Assembly: GCA_017556585.1 (NCBI GenBank)
Contig: JAFYMP010000020.1
Span: 1-58,105 of the forward strand
Length of the DNA: 58,105 nucleotides
Reading direction: 5' to 3'
DNA from: Bacteroidaceae bacterium
Lineage (GTDB): Bacteria > Bacteroidota > Bacteroidia > Bacteroidales > Bacteroidaceae
Part shown: one piece after another, positions 1 to 9,200 of the stretch
How the letters are laid out: every line of letters starts with the position of its first letter
How positions within the stretch are numbered: the first letter of the stretch is position 1
Made by a program: the position numbers and the translations under genes
The notes under the pieces: model-generated
What the model saw: the letters and a program-made list of their open reading frames with translations, nothing else
Databases searched by the model: none
What the model was told of the DNA's origin: nothing

Positions 1-1077
1 ATCAATAACTGCCGATACACGTGTAGCTCGACGGTTCAAATCTTCACGAATGGCAGATTCCATCAGTGCCATGTCGTTAAGAGCGTCAAATTTGGTGTAA
101 CCTATACGATCTACAAACATCTTTATAGATTCCGGTGTGTAACCTCTGCGACGGTAACCGCAGATAGTTGGCATACGTGGATCATCCCAACCGGAAACCA
201 TACCCTCCTGTACCAATGCCAATAGGTTACGCTTACTTAAGAGAGTGTAGTTAAGGTTTAGTTTGTTGAATTCAGTCTGACGTGGGCGGTTGTCATCCAA
301 ATCTTCTCCTTTCTTAAGCCAATCAATGAATAGATCATATAGTGGACGATGAGGTACAAATTCAAGTGTACACAATGAGTGTGTAACTCCTTCAAAATAG
401 TCGCTCTGTCCGTGTGCAAAATCGTACATAGGATACGCTTTCCAAGTGGTTCCTGTACGATGATGAGGAGTCTTAACTATACGATATATGATAGGGTCTC
501 TGAATAGCATATTGTTGTGAGCCATATCTATTTTGGCACGCAATACCATAGAACCCTCTTCTAATTCACCACTGTTCATCTTATTGAAAAGTTCCAGGCT
601 CTCTTCAACAGGGCGATCTCTGTAAGGACTGTTAATACCCGGTTGAGTAGGGGTACCCTTCTGTGATAGAATGGCCTCTTGATTCTGTTCGTCAATGTAG
701 GCTTTACCTTCTTTTATAAGGTCTATGGCAAAATCCCACAATTGCTGGAAATAGTCGGAAGCGTAGAATTCGTTTTCCCATTTGAATCCCAGCCATTCAA
801 TATCTTCTTTTATGGCATCAACGTATTCTGTATCTTCTTTTGTAGGATTGGTATCATCAAAGCGCAGATTACAGATACCACCATGTTTTTCTGCCATACC
901 AAAGTCCATGCAGATAGCTTTTGCATGACCAATGTGCAGGTAACCATTTGGTTCAGGCGGGAAACGTGTTTGAACTCGTCCACCATTCTTACCCTCTGCA
1001 AGATCTTTTTCTACCATCTCTTCAATGAAGTTCAAGCTCTTCTTTTCGCTTACTTCCTTTGCACTATTTTCTATCAT
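1..1077 (-). CDS. glnS: Glutaminyl-tRNA synthetase, N-terminal 359 residues (cut by window edge)
   Basis: Charges tRNA-Gln with glutamine in the cytoplasm. The frame is open from an ATG at 1075-1077 to the left edge, so the anticodon-binding C-terminus is missing (family members are about 550-580 aa). The class I HIGH signature appears as [15 protein letters not shown] near residue 40. The KMSKS-equivalent loop appears as LLSKRN, followed by GWDDPRMPT, which is typical of GlnRS rather than non-discriminating GluRS. The start is supported by a TAnnTTTG promoter about 37 bases upstream, which overlaps the stop codon of the preceding glycosyltransferase gene on the same strand. Having a GlnRS means this organism need not rely on tRNA-dependent amidation for Gln. 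Identity is near certain. Confidence 0.96.
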   Translation of the reverse strand, partial: MIENSAKEVSEKKSLNFIEEMVEKDLAEGKNGGRVQTRFPPEPNGYLHIGHAKAICMDFGMAEKHGGICNLRFDDTNPTKEDTEYVDAIKEDIEWLGFKWENEFYASDYFQQLWDFAIDLIKEGKAYIDEQNQEAILSQKGTPTQPGINSPYRDRPVEESLELFNKMNSGELEEGSMVLRAKIDMAHNNMLFRDPIIYRIVKTPHHRTGTTWKAYPMYDFAHGQSDYFEGVTHSLCTLEFVPHRPLYDLFIDWLKKGEDLDDNRPRQTEFNKLNLNYTLLSKRNLLALVQEGMVSGWDDPRMPTICGYRRRGYTPESIKMFVDRIGYTKFDALNDMALMESAIREDLNRRATRVSAVID

Positions 1078-1113
1078 ATCGATTGATTATATTTCGTTCT
1101 AATTTTAAAAGCG

Positions 1114-1121
1114 CAAAGTTA
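1114..1121 (-). promoter_or_regulatory. Bacteroidota -7 box for glnS
   Basis: TAACTTTG on the minus strand matches the Bacteroidota sigma consensus TAnnTTTG exactly. It overlaps the TAA stop codon of the glycosyltransferase gene and would give a leader of about 30 bases before glnS. No clear -33 TTTG is visible. Confidence 0.6.
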
Positions 1122-2015
1122 CTGATTTTTGTGTAAAAAATGAATAATGGAGAGTTTGTAAAATGAAAATAGTGTAAGGTTAGGGTGATGACCCTGTAAA
1201 TTCTTAATTATCAGCTTGCCAAAAATCTTATCTACAACTGTAATAGTCCAATCCAAATGCCACTTTTTAATACGTCTGTACTGTTTAAGCAGCGTGGATC
1301 CGTTGTTAATGTCTTCTTTGTGATTATACAGATTGTGGATAGATTGTCTGGTCTTTTCCAAAAAGATACTGTTTTCCTCTATTCCTATGTGTATAAGTGG
1401 ATTATTTATATGTATAATACTTACGTTCTTCTCTTTTAATGCCAATCCGAACAGGACATCTTCATAGCCATATCCTACAAAAGTTTCGCAGAACCTTATT
1501 TGCATAAAGATATCTCTGTCTATCAGAAAAGAGAAAGGAGTGAATTGGCTGTAAGGTTCTTTGTTACGAATCTCTGCCAATCGTTTTTTGTCTGCCCTTT
1601 TTTCGTATTTGTATCGCAACTCAACACAAGGGTAGGGCTGACTGTCCGGATGACGCAACCCTCCACAGACTACACTATATTGTTCTGCTTTGTCTATGTA
1701 TCGTCTTATGAATTTGTCGTTTTCAACTGCAGCATCGCAATCTAAAAACAGTAGCTTTTGATATTGGGATTTATCTGCAAGCAGATTTCTAATGGCTGCT
1801 CTGCCAATATTCTTTTCTAACTGGATAAAAGAACAGTTTGTGAGTTTTTCTACTGCGTTTTTGCAGGCATTGGCTTTGAAACGGTCCGGCGAACAGTCGT
1901 CGGCAACAATAATTTCGTACTCTATTCCTAAAGACGAACATTGTGATTGTAAACTGTTTACAAGCAGTTCGCAATCCCAATTGTAGGTGGGTATGAGTAT
2001 TGATAATGATGCCAT
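1119..2015 (-). CDS. Family 2 glycosyltransferase
   Basis: A 298-residue GT-A fold glycosyltransferase that probably transfers a sugar from a nucleotide-sugar donor to a surface glycan or lipid acceptor. The N-terminus SILIPTYNWD is the usual GT2 opening. The nucleotide-binding acid pair is in IVADDCSPD (about residues 36-43), and the metal-binding DxD appears as FLDCDAA (D92, D94). No membrane segment is evident, so it is likely a soluble or peripheral enzyme. It stands alone rather than in a polysaccharide cluster, upstream of glnS on the same strand. A -7 box lies about 17 bases before the ATG. Donor and acceptor cannot be told from sequence. Confidence 0.85.
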   Translation of the reverse strand: MASLSILIPTYNWDCELLVNSLQSQCSSLGIEYEIIVADDCSPDRFKANACKNAVEKLTNCSFIQLEKNIGRAAIRNLLADKSQYQKLLFLDCDAAVENDKFIRRYIDKAEQYSVVCGGLRHPDSQPYPCVELRYKYEKRADKKRLAEIRNKEPYSQFTPFSFLIDRDIFMQIRFCETFVGYGYEDVLFGLALKEKNVSIIHINNPLIHIGIEENSIFLEKTRQSIHNLYNHKEDINNGSTLLKQYRRIKKWHLDWTITVVDKIFGKLIIKNLQGHHPNLTLFSFYKLSIIHFLHKNQ

Positions 2016-2031
2016 TGAAAATATATTTCGT

Positions 2032-2039
2032 CAAAAGTA
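2032..2039 (-). promoter_or_regulatory. -7 box for the glycosyltransferase gene
   Basis: TACTTTTG on the minus strand, an exact TAnnTTTG match. It gives a very short leader (about 10-12 bases). It sits back to back with the rarA promoter. Confidence 0.5.
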
Positions 2040-2060
2040 GTAAAAACGCTTCAAATAGAG

Positions 2061-2068
2061 TAATTTTG
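2061..2068 (+). promoter_or_regulatory. -7 box for rarA
   Basis: TAATTTTG, an exact TAnnTTTG match 24 bases before the rarA ATG. It forms a divergent promoter pair with the box at 2032-2039. Confidence 0.55.
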
Positions 2069-2092
2069 CAGAAAGATAAATAAACAGAAGAT

Positions 2093-3361
2093 ATGCAACC
2101 TTTGGCAGAAAGAATGAGACCAAGATCGCTTGATGACTACGTAGGTCAGAAACATCTGGTTGGAAACGGAGCAGTTCTACGCAGAATGATTGAATCCGGC
2201 AGGTTATCTTCGTTTATTTTATGGGGACCTCCAGGTACGGGCAAAACAACATTGGCTCAGATAGTTGCATCGCAACTTGATATTCCCTTTCATACACTCA
2301 GCGCAGTAACAGCCGGAGTAAAAGATGTACGTGATGTAATTGAATTGGCACGTAGCAATCGTATGTTTAATACCAACGGCAGTCCTATTCTGTTTATAGA
2401 TGAAATTCATCGTTTCAATAAAGCGCAGCAGGACTCATTGTTGGGTGCGGTAGAACGTGGCGATATTACTCTGATAGGTGCTACTACAGAGAATCCTTCG
2501 TTTGAAGTGATACGCCCTCTGCTCTCAAGAATGCAGGTCTATGTACTCAATTCCTTAGAAAAGGAAGATCTGTTACAACTTATGGAACGTGCTATTGCAA
2601 CTGATATATATCTTAAGCAACGTAATATAGAACTGAAGGAGACTACTGCTTTGATGCGTTTTTCAGGTGGCGATGCCAGAAAACTGCTGAATATGCTGGA
2701 ACTGGTGGTAGAATCGGAGGGTGGCGATAATGTAATAATTACCGATGAAATGGTCAATTTACGTCTGCATCAGAACCCTTTGGCATACGACAAAGATGGA
2801 GAGATGCATTACGATATAATATCGGCATTTATCAAGTCAATTCGTGGCAGCGATCCGGATGGCGCTCTCTATTGGTTGGCCAGAATGGTGGAGGGTGGCG
2901 AAGATCCTGCTTTCATAGCTCGCCGTCTAATAATTTCTGCTTCGGAAGATATTGGATTGGCTAATCCAAATGCTTTGTTGCTTGCAAATGCAGCATTTGA
3001 TTCTGTGATGAAGATTGGTTGGCCGGAAGGTAGAATTCCGTTAGCAGAGGCTACAGTCTATTTAGCTACAAGCCCAAAGAGTAATTCAGCCTATATGGGT
3101 ATAAATGATGCATTGGAAAAGGTTCGTTCAACGGGAAATTTGCCGGTCCCTCTGCATCTGCGTAACGCACCGACCAAACTGATGAAACAGTTGGGCTATA
3201 GCGATGGTTATAAGTATGCGCACAGTTACGAAGGTAATTTTGTGGAACAGCAATTTTTACCCGATGAAATAGAAGGAACACGTTTTTGGACACCTCAGCA
3301 TAATGCTTCGGAAGATAGGTTAAAAGAGAGAATGGAGCAGATATGGAAACGTAAGTATTGA
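2093..3361 (+). CDS. rarA: Replication-associated recombination protein A (RarA/MgsA AAA+ ATPase)
   Basis: A 422-residue homolog of the clamp-loader-like AAA+ ATPases RarA/Mgs1/WRNIP1, which act at stalled replication forks. Walker A is GPPGTGKT (residues 45-52) and Walker B is ILFIDEIH (about 99-106). The sensor region reads GATTENPSFEV, and the C-terminal half carries the tetramerisation region with SDPDGALYWLARM. The N-terminus LAERMRPRSLDDYVGQ is the family signature, and full length is present. It has its own promoter and is followed convergently by the DUF5103 gene with only 3 bases between stop codons. Confidence 0.95.
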   Translation: MQPLAERMRPRSLDDYVGQKHLVGNGAVLRRMIESGRLSSFILWGPPGTGKTTLAQIVASQLDIPFHTLSAVTAGVKDVRDVIELARSNRMFNTNGSPILFIDEIHRFNKAQQDSLLGAVERGDITLIGATTENPSFEVIRPLLSRMQVYVLNSLEKEDLLQLMERAIATDIYLKQRNIELKETTALMRFSGGDARKLLNMLELVVESEGGDNVIITDEMVNLRLHQNPLAYDKDGEMHYDIISAFIKSIRGSDPDGALYWLARMVEGGEDPAFIARRLIISASEDIGLANPNALLLANAAFDSVMKIGWPEGRIPLAEATVYLATSPKSNSAYMGINDALEKVRSTGNLPVPLHLRNAPTKLMKQLGYSDGYKYAHSYEGNFVEQQFLPDEIEGTRFWTPQHNASEDRLKERMEQIWKRKY

Positions 3362-3364
3362 ATA

Positions 3365-4612
3365 CTAATTGTTTGCAATTCCCACTAATCTGTTATATCT
3401 GGAACCTGTTTCTCTGTAATATACAAGTACCATATATTCATTCTTGGTTTCGTAACAATCGCCTTCTGTTTTTGCGGTCAAAGAACTATTGGTGTCATTA
3501 TCTACAAGAATATATTGATAATTGTATGCGCCCTGTTTAAGCAGGGTAGTAATGGTGTATGCCTTTTTATTGTCATCATATTCCATCTTCCAATTGTCTG
3601 TAACGGCATTTCCGGAAAAATCTCCTCTTAGATAAATCTCACCACTATATTGTTTGTTCATAGAAAGAGTGAAGTCTATGTACAGATAATCCGATTCAAT
3701 GTCGCTGTTGTTTGAATTGTGGTTGCGAATAAGATAACGCCCGTTGTTGTCGTGGTCGTATCTGTATGCAATGTGCTGATTGTCTGTAAATAATGTTGCG
3801 TGGTAATATGGGTTTTGGAAAACTATTCTATCTACATTTTGTGTATAATCGTACATATCTATTATTTCAAAACGTCTGTACTCATTTCCGGCGTCAAAAA
3901 TCAGTTCCTTGCAGTGTAAATACTCCATTTTACCGTTAGATTTGTAGGTTGGAGCAAAACCACTCACTGCATTGTTGATGTTTCTGTTCATAATTACAAA
4001 TGGTATAATCTCTTTAGCCTGATTAATAACACGCAGTTTGGAATGATTAATGGTGAATGATACCTGTTGATGTGTACTGTTTACATCTATGTCTGTGTTT
4101 GAACTTACAGTAATTCCTATTGTTGCTAATTCTTCTGTTACAGCAAATTTTGTGTCGGCAACTGTATTGCCATCTTCATCTTTAATCTCCAGAATGTAGT
4201 TTCCGGATAGTTTTAGCGAAGTGTCGTCGTTTGGAATACAAAAGGTGTAGTGGGTGTATTCAAATGTGGTGTTTATGGAGTTTTCGTAATCGTCTATAGG
4301 CATATCGTTAAAACCCTCTATATAATCTGATTCATATAAATCAGATGGCTCCCAGTTTGAATCACAGTGTGTAATGTGATAGGTAAATCTGTTGTAATTA
4401 TGAGACATCTCATCGAATGATATGGTTAAAATATCATCGCTGTTCAGTTTTAAAATAGGGGATAATAACCAATCGTCATTAACTATTGTACGAACGGTTT
4501 TTATGTTGTTGCTATACGAATTTGACCATTGCGCAAAACTCTGCAACGGCCACAAAAATGTGACACATATTATGATAATGTATCCGAATATTCTGTCTTT
4601 ATGGTTCGTCAT
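3365..4612 (-). CDS. DUF5103 / type IX secretion plug-like protein
   Basis: A 415-residue exported protein: a hydrophobic signal segment (about residues 10-27, ending in QSFAQ) is followed by a beta-rich, Asn/Asp/Tyr-rich ectodomain. It resembles the DUF5103 family, whose flavobacterial member plugs the type IX secretion (T9SS) translocon. Recognisable stretches are the N-terminal part around the DSNWEPSDL motif, a central strand-rich part, and a C-terminal part with GAYNYQYILVD. Family assignment is from pattern recall, and the T9SS role is an inference. Other exported proteins in the window carry C-terminal tails compatible with outer-surface sorting. The -7 box lies only 4 bases before the ATG, so the transcript may be leaderless. 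Confidence 0.75.
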   Translation of the reverse strand: MTNHKDRIFGYIIIICVTFLWPLQSFAQWSNSYSNNIKTVRTIVNDDWLLSPILKLNSDDILTISFDEMSHNYNRFTYHITHCDSNWEPSDLYESDYIEGFNDMPIDDYENSINTTFEYTHYTFCIPNDDTSLKLSGNYILEIKDEDGNTVADTKFAVTEELATIGITVSSNTDIDVNSTHQQVSFTINHSKLRVINQAKEIIPFVIMNRNINNAVSGFAPTYKSNGKMEYLHCKELIFDAGNEYRRFEIIDMYDYTQNVDRIVFQNPYYHATLFTDNQHIAYRYDHDNNGRYLIRNHNSNNSDIESDYLYIDFTLSMNKQYSGEIYLRGDFSGNAVTDNWKMEYDDNKKAYTITTLLKQGAYNYQYILVDNDTNSSLTAKTEGDCYETKNEYMVLVYYRETGSRYNRLVGIANN

Positions 4613-4616
4613 AGTA

Positions 4617-4624
4617 CAAAAGTA
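4617..4624 (-). promoter_or_regulatory. -7 box immediately before the DUF5103 start
   Basis: TACTTTTG on the minus strand. Only four bases separate it from the ATG at 4612, so the transcription start would fall at or inside the start codon. Confidence 0.5.
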
Positions 4625-4669
4625 ATAAAATTATTAAGGTAAGGAGTATGTAACCAAGTAAAAAAAGAG

Positions 4670-4677
4670 TAATTTTG
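4670..4677 (+). promoter_or_regulatory. -7 box for proS
   Basis: TAATTTTG, 22 bases before the proS ATG. It sits in the same sequence context (GAG-TAATTTTG-CA) as the rarA promoter. Confidence 0.55.
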
Positions 4678-4699
4678 CATTCTGAAAATTTAGAGAGAT

Positions 4700-6181
4700 A
4701 TGGCAAAAGAACTTAAAGATCTTACCAAAAGAAGTGAAAACTATTCACAATGGTATAACGAATTGGTAGTGAAAGCCGATTTGGCAGAGCAGGCTCCGGT
4801 ACGCGGTTGCATGGTAATAAAGCCTTACGGTTACGCTATTTGGGAGAAGATTCAGCGTGTACTTGACGATAAATTCAAGGAAACAGGTCATCAGAATGCA
4901 TATTTCCCCTTACTTATACCAAAATCATATCTTAGCCGCGAAGCAGAACACGTAGAGGGTTTTGCAAAAGAGTGTGCGGTAGTAACACACTATCGTCTAA
5001 AGAATGCAGAAGATGGTTCGGGTGTTATTGTAGATCCGGCAGCTAAACTGGAAGAGGAACTGATAATCCGTCCTACTTCAGAAACAATTATCTGGAGTAC
5101 TTATAAGAATTGGATTAAATCATATCGTGATCTGCCTATTTTGTGTAACCAGTGGGCTAATGTAATGCGTTGGGAAATGCGCCCTCGTCTTTTCTTGCGT
5201 ACAGCAGAATTCCTGTGGCAGGAAGGTCATACAGCACATGCTACAAGAGAAGAGGCAGAAGCAGAGGCAAAGAAGATGCAGAAAGTTTATGCAGATTTTG
5301 CAGAACAGTATATGGCGGTTCCTGTAGTTAAGGGTGTTAAATCTGAGACAGAACGTTTTGCCGGTGCTCTTGATACCTATACAATTGAATCTATGACTCA
5401 GGATGGCAAGGCACTTCAGTGTGGTACTTCTCACTTCCTGGGACAGAACTTTGCAAAGGCATTTGATGTTCAGTTTGTGAATAAAGAAAACAATCTGGAA
5501 TATGTGTGGGCTACATCATGGGGTGTGTCAACCAGACTTATGGGTGCGCTTATTATGGCCCATTCAGACGATAACGGTTTGGTGCTTCCTCCTAAATTGG
5601 CTCCAATTCAGGTTGTGATTGTTCCTATCTATAAGAAAGACGAAGAACTGCAGCAGATTGATGCTCGTGTAGCAACATTGGTAGAAAAATTACGTGCTCG
5701 CGGCATTAGCGTTAAATATGACAACGCCGATAATAAGCGTCCGGGCTTTAAGTTTGCCGATTACGAAGTTAAGGGTATTCCTGTTCGCGTGGTTATGGGT
5801 TATCGTGATTACGAAAATGGAACCGTAGAGATAATGCGTAGAGATACTTTGGAAAAAGAGACTTTACCATTTGAAGGTATAGATGAAAAGATTGAAAAGC
5901 TGTTGGATGAAATTCAGCAGAATATCTTCCAAAAAGCTTTGAACTACAGAAAGGAGAGAACCTTTGAAGTTGATACATATCAAGAGTTTAAGGAGAAGAT
6001 AGAGGCAGGTTGCTTTGTATTGGCTCATTGGGATGGCACTGCAGAAACAGAAGCTAAGATTAAAGAAGAGACAAAAGCTACTATACGTTGTCTGCCTTTG
6101 GATTATGAATCAGGTCCTGGTCAGTGTGTATATACAGGTAAACCTTCTGCAGGCAGAGTGCTCTTTGCAAGATCATATTGA
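4700..6181 (+). CDS. proS: Prolyl-tRNA synthetase, short (ProS type 3) form
   Basis: A 493-residue class II aminoacyl-tRNA synthetase charging tRNA-Pro. Its length and lack of an inserted editing domain place it in the archaeal/eukaryotic-like type. Class II motif 2 is seen as [22 protein letters not shown]. The Pro-site segments RPTSETI and the QCGTSH region follow. The anticodon-binding domain starts near residue 290 ([10 protein letters not shown]), and the C-terminal extension ends in LFARSY as in that group. The ATG is preceded by a TAnnTTTG box. It converges with the large tamB-like gene, and a 13-bp hairpin lies between them. Confidence 0.95.
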   Translation: MAKELKDLTKRSENYSQWYNELVVKADLAEQAPVRGCMVIKPYGYAIWEKIQRVLDDKFKETGHQNAYFPLLIPKSYLSREAEHVEGFAKECAVVTHYRLKNAEDGSGVIVDPAAKLEEELIIRPTSETIIWSTYKNWIKSYRDLPILCNQWANVMRWEMRPRLFLRTAEFLWQEGHTAHATREEAEAEAKKMQKVYADFAEQYMAVPVVKGVKSETERFAGALDTYTIESMTQDGKALQCGTSHFLGQNFAKAFDVQFVNKENNLEYVWATSWGVSTRLMGALIMAHSDDNGLVLPPKLAPIQVVIVPIYKKDEELQQIDARVATLVEKLRARGISVKYDNADNKRPGFKFADYEVKGIPVRVVMGYRDYENGTVEIMRRDTLEKETLPFEGIDEKIEKLLDEIQQNIFQKALNYRKERTFEVDTYQEFKEKIEAGCFVLAHWDGTAETEAKIKEETKATIRCLPLDYESGPGQCVYTGKPSAGRVLFARSY

Positions 6182-6216
6182 TAACATACAATATAATTAT
6201 ATTAAGGTTTTTATTG

Positions 6217-6245
6217 CGAGGTCGGTTTCTTAGAAATCGGCCTCG
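6217..6245. terminator. Bidirectional hairpin between proS and tamB
   Basis: A 13-bp stem (6217-6229 with 6233-6245, two wobble pairs) closes a three-base loop at 6230-6232. The loop is exactly the tamB stop codon read on the minus strand. No strong U-tract follows on either strand, so intrinsic termination is plausible but not certain. Confidence 0.55.
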
Positions 6246-9200
6246 TAAACTATACCAACACCTTGTGTGGTGAGAGATGTCTTGGAGAAATACTTGTCGT
6301 TGTTCTTGTTGTATCCTCTTAAACTTATTCTTGGTTTCTTGAAGAGTAACCATTCTACTTCAAAATCGCTAATTAAGTTTGAAGTGTTGGTTATTGCATT
6401 TTCTCTGTATCCAAAATTACCGTTCAGTAGAAGCCTGTTATTTAACAGGTGGGCTTCCATTATTCCTTCAAACTCTTTATCTGTCAGGTTTGCCGGGTCA
6501 TTATTTAAGTAGCTGCCCGCAGTAACATTACCTGAAAGAGTAAAGTTGTTGTTGTTTATAACTTGCGACAATAGATTGTTTATCTGTGTATTTACAGTAT
6601 TGTTAAAGAATGATTCCATAGCACTTGGCGATGTGGAAACATTTGTGTTGGCATAATCGTATGAATAGAATCTACCCATAGTAAGCAGATACATAAACTG
6701 CAGGTTGGTCTGTTCTTCTGTACTTGTAGAACTCTTGATAGCCTCTTTTTCCTCTTGTGAACCCTGTGGCAACTCTATGTTGAATGCCAATGAAGGTGAA
6801 GTAACAGTACCTGAAATGTCCATTAAACAATTCACTCTTACGTTGTTATCGGACGATAGATTGACATCAAGATCACTTAATGATGCAGAGTTAACAGTAT
6901 GGATAGTATGGAGATTGAGTTCTGCCGTGGATGGATGTCCGTTGAAAGTAACGTAACTATCGTTACTATCGGAGAATTTGAAATCTTTTCTAATCAGATT
7001 CTCTAAAGAGAAATTACACAATCCGTTAGTAACATTATATCTACCCAAAAGAGAAACACCCTGTTTGTTGCTATAGTCAGCTCTGATTCGTCCGCTTCCT
7101 CTTACTGTTCCATTAAGTGGATCCATTAAAAGTTCTATCTCCGCATCATCGGTACAATCTATATTGAAACTTAGCTGAACATCGGTATTGACCTCTTTTG
7201 TTCTTTTTTTGCTTCTCTTTTTTTCTGTAATATCATCTTCTTTTATCTCTATTGCTACAGAATTTGCATCAACAATTTTCAGGAAACTGTTGTCTGCTAC
7301 AGGGCCGGCAGAGAGGTTGTAGCCAAATGTTGTTCCCGGTGCAGTAGTTGCGTCTGCTTTTACAATAAGCCCTTTGCTGTTTGATGTTGTTAAGTTTATT
7401 GAGCCGGTAGCAAATACATTGGCAAATAGATCTGTCGATTCAGTTTTGGGTACATTAAGAACTTGCATATTTGTGATATACGCGTCCAGATTTACAGCAA
7501 AGTCAATCAGGTCTGTATGGTCTATGTTACACATCAGCAGACCTTTGTTGCCTCTTTCGTCATAAAATTCAACATCGCGGAATATCATTTTGCCAGGCTG
7601 GAAGGTCAGAGTGTCATGCCTGATAATAAAACGTGTGTTTAATACACTCTGGTCTAAAACACCATCTTCCAGTATGGCTGTACCTTCAAGATCGAGAGTC
7701 TGTAAACCACCAAATAATCTTATATTGCCAATGGCTTTACCGTTAACCTCTCTGAATATGTTTTTGGTGAAAGTGTTTAGAAAATAGAGATCTGTACGAT
7801 TGGCATCGATGTTAATGTCAATAAATCTGTTTTTAGGAGAATAGTATCCTTCAAACAGAGTAGTGGCCTTGTCTTCGTCATTCATCAGTGCGTTTATATC
7901 AATGCACTCCAATTCCTGATTCCAGATACCTTCTATCTCTAAATGTCCTCCGTAAGATCCCATATAGGAGAAATTGTCGGCTGCCAAATTGCCAAAGAAT
8001 GCAGGTGTCTCCAAAAGTGAAATTGCATGAATGTCGGCCGATGCAATTCCCTTAAATGAAACGTCACCTACATTAAACATATTGAATGTATTTTCTAAAT
8101 CGATATTGTCAAAAGATATGTGTAAGCTATCCGTAGGTATGGATGATATTAATCCATCTGCCGATATGGATTGATCTTTGTTAGCTAATTTAAAGTTGTC
8201 AATGCTGATTTTTCCTGAATCTGTTGCAATATAGAATTGAGATAGATTCCAATCCACATTATTTAAAGTAAGTCCCGTTCCTGACAATTGATGACGGCTT
8301 TTAATCCAGTCGTTTTGTCTGTTGAATTCTTCAAAGATGGTTAATGCAGATGTATTTATGTTCAGTTCATCTTTGTTGACACTATTCCATTGAACGTTTG
8401 TTTTAATACTATCGTTTGCTGCCGATAGTGACACAATGATATTATTACCCGGATTAAATCCTGCGCTATAGTTGCCTGCCAAATTGATATTGGTCTTACC
8501 ATTGTCTGAATCTAAAATTATATTACCGTTCCTTATGTAGTTGTCGTTTACGGAAACATCCGGAATGAGGGCAGTTACATTTGCTGTGTTGCTGTTTCCA
8601 TTTACACTGTATTGTATACTGGCAGCCTCTCCTAATTCTAAAGGTATGTGTAAAACGTTTTCATAGAAATTGGTAGGTGGTAATTGTATGTCAACCACAA
8701 AACGATCTGTAGAATTATGAATGGTGTTTAACCCTAATTTGCTCTTTAGCAGCCATTCGCTAAGTGTAGGAAGAGTCTTGTCTAAAACCATTACAAATGA
8801 ATTAGGAAGTGTGGATAATTTATAATCTCCAACTATATCTATATTTGCAATGTTGCTCTTTAGGAATACATCGCGACGGTTGTATCCGTTTTCTTCTATT
8901 GTAAGTAATATTTGTTCGTTTGTCTTGAATTCACCTTCCAAATCGCAATATGAAAGACTGTCAATGGTTAGTTTTCCGCGTAAATCATCAATAGTGTTGC
9001 CAATACTATTTGCCACTATATTTGCGGAAACTATCATACTGTCTCTGGAGCTGAGATTTAAATTGGTTAAATTTATCTCTTTTAAGTTGAGGCTGATAGC
9101 CGTGTATGTGTCAGTAGCATCGGGTAAAACTTTAGCTTCTGCTAAAATATTGGCATTACTATCGTTATATGCGATGCTTGTTCTTATGGTATCGTTCAAT

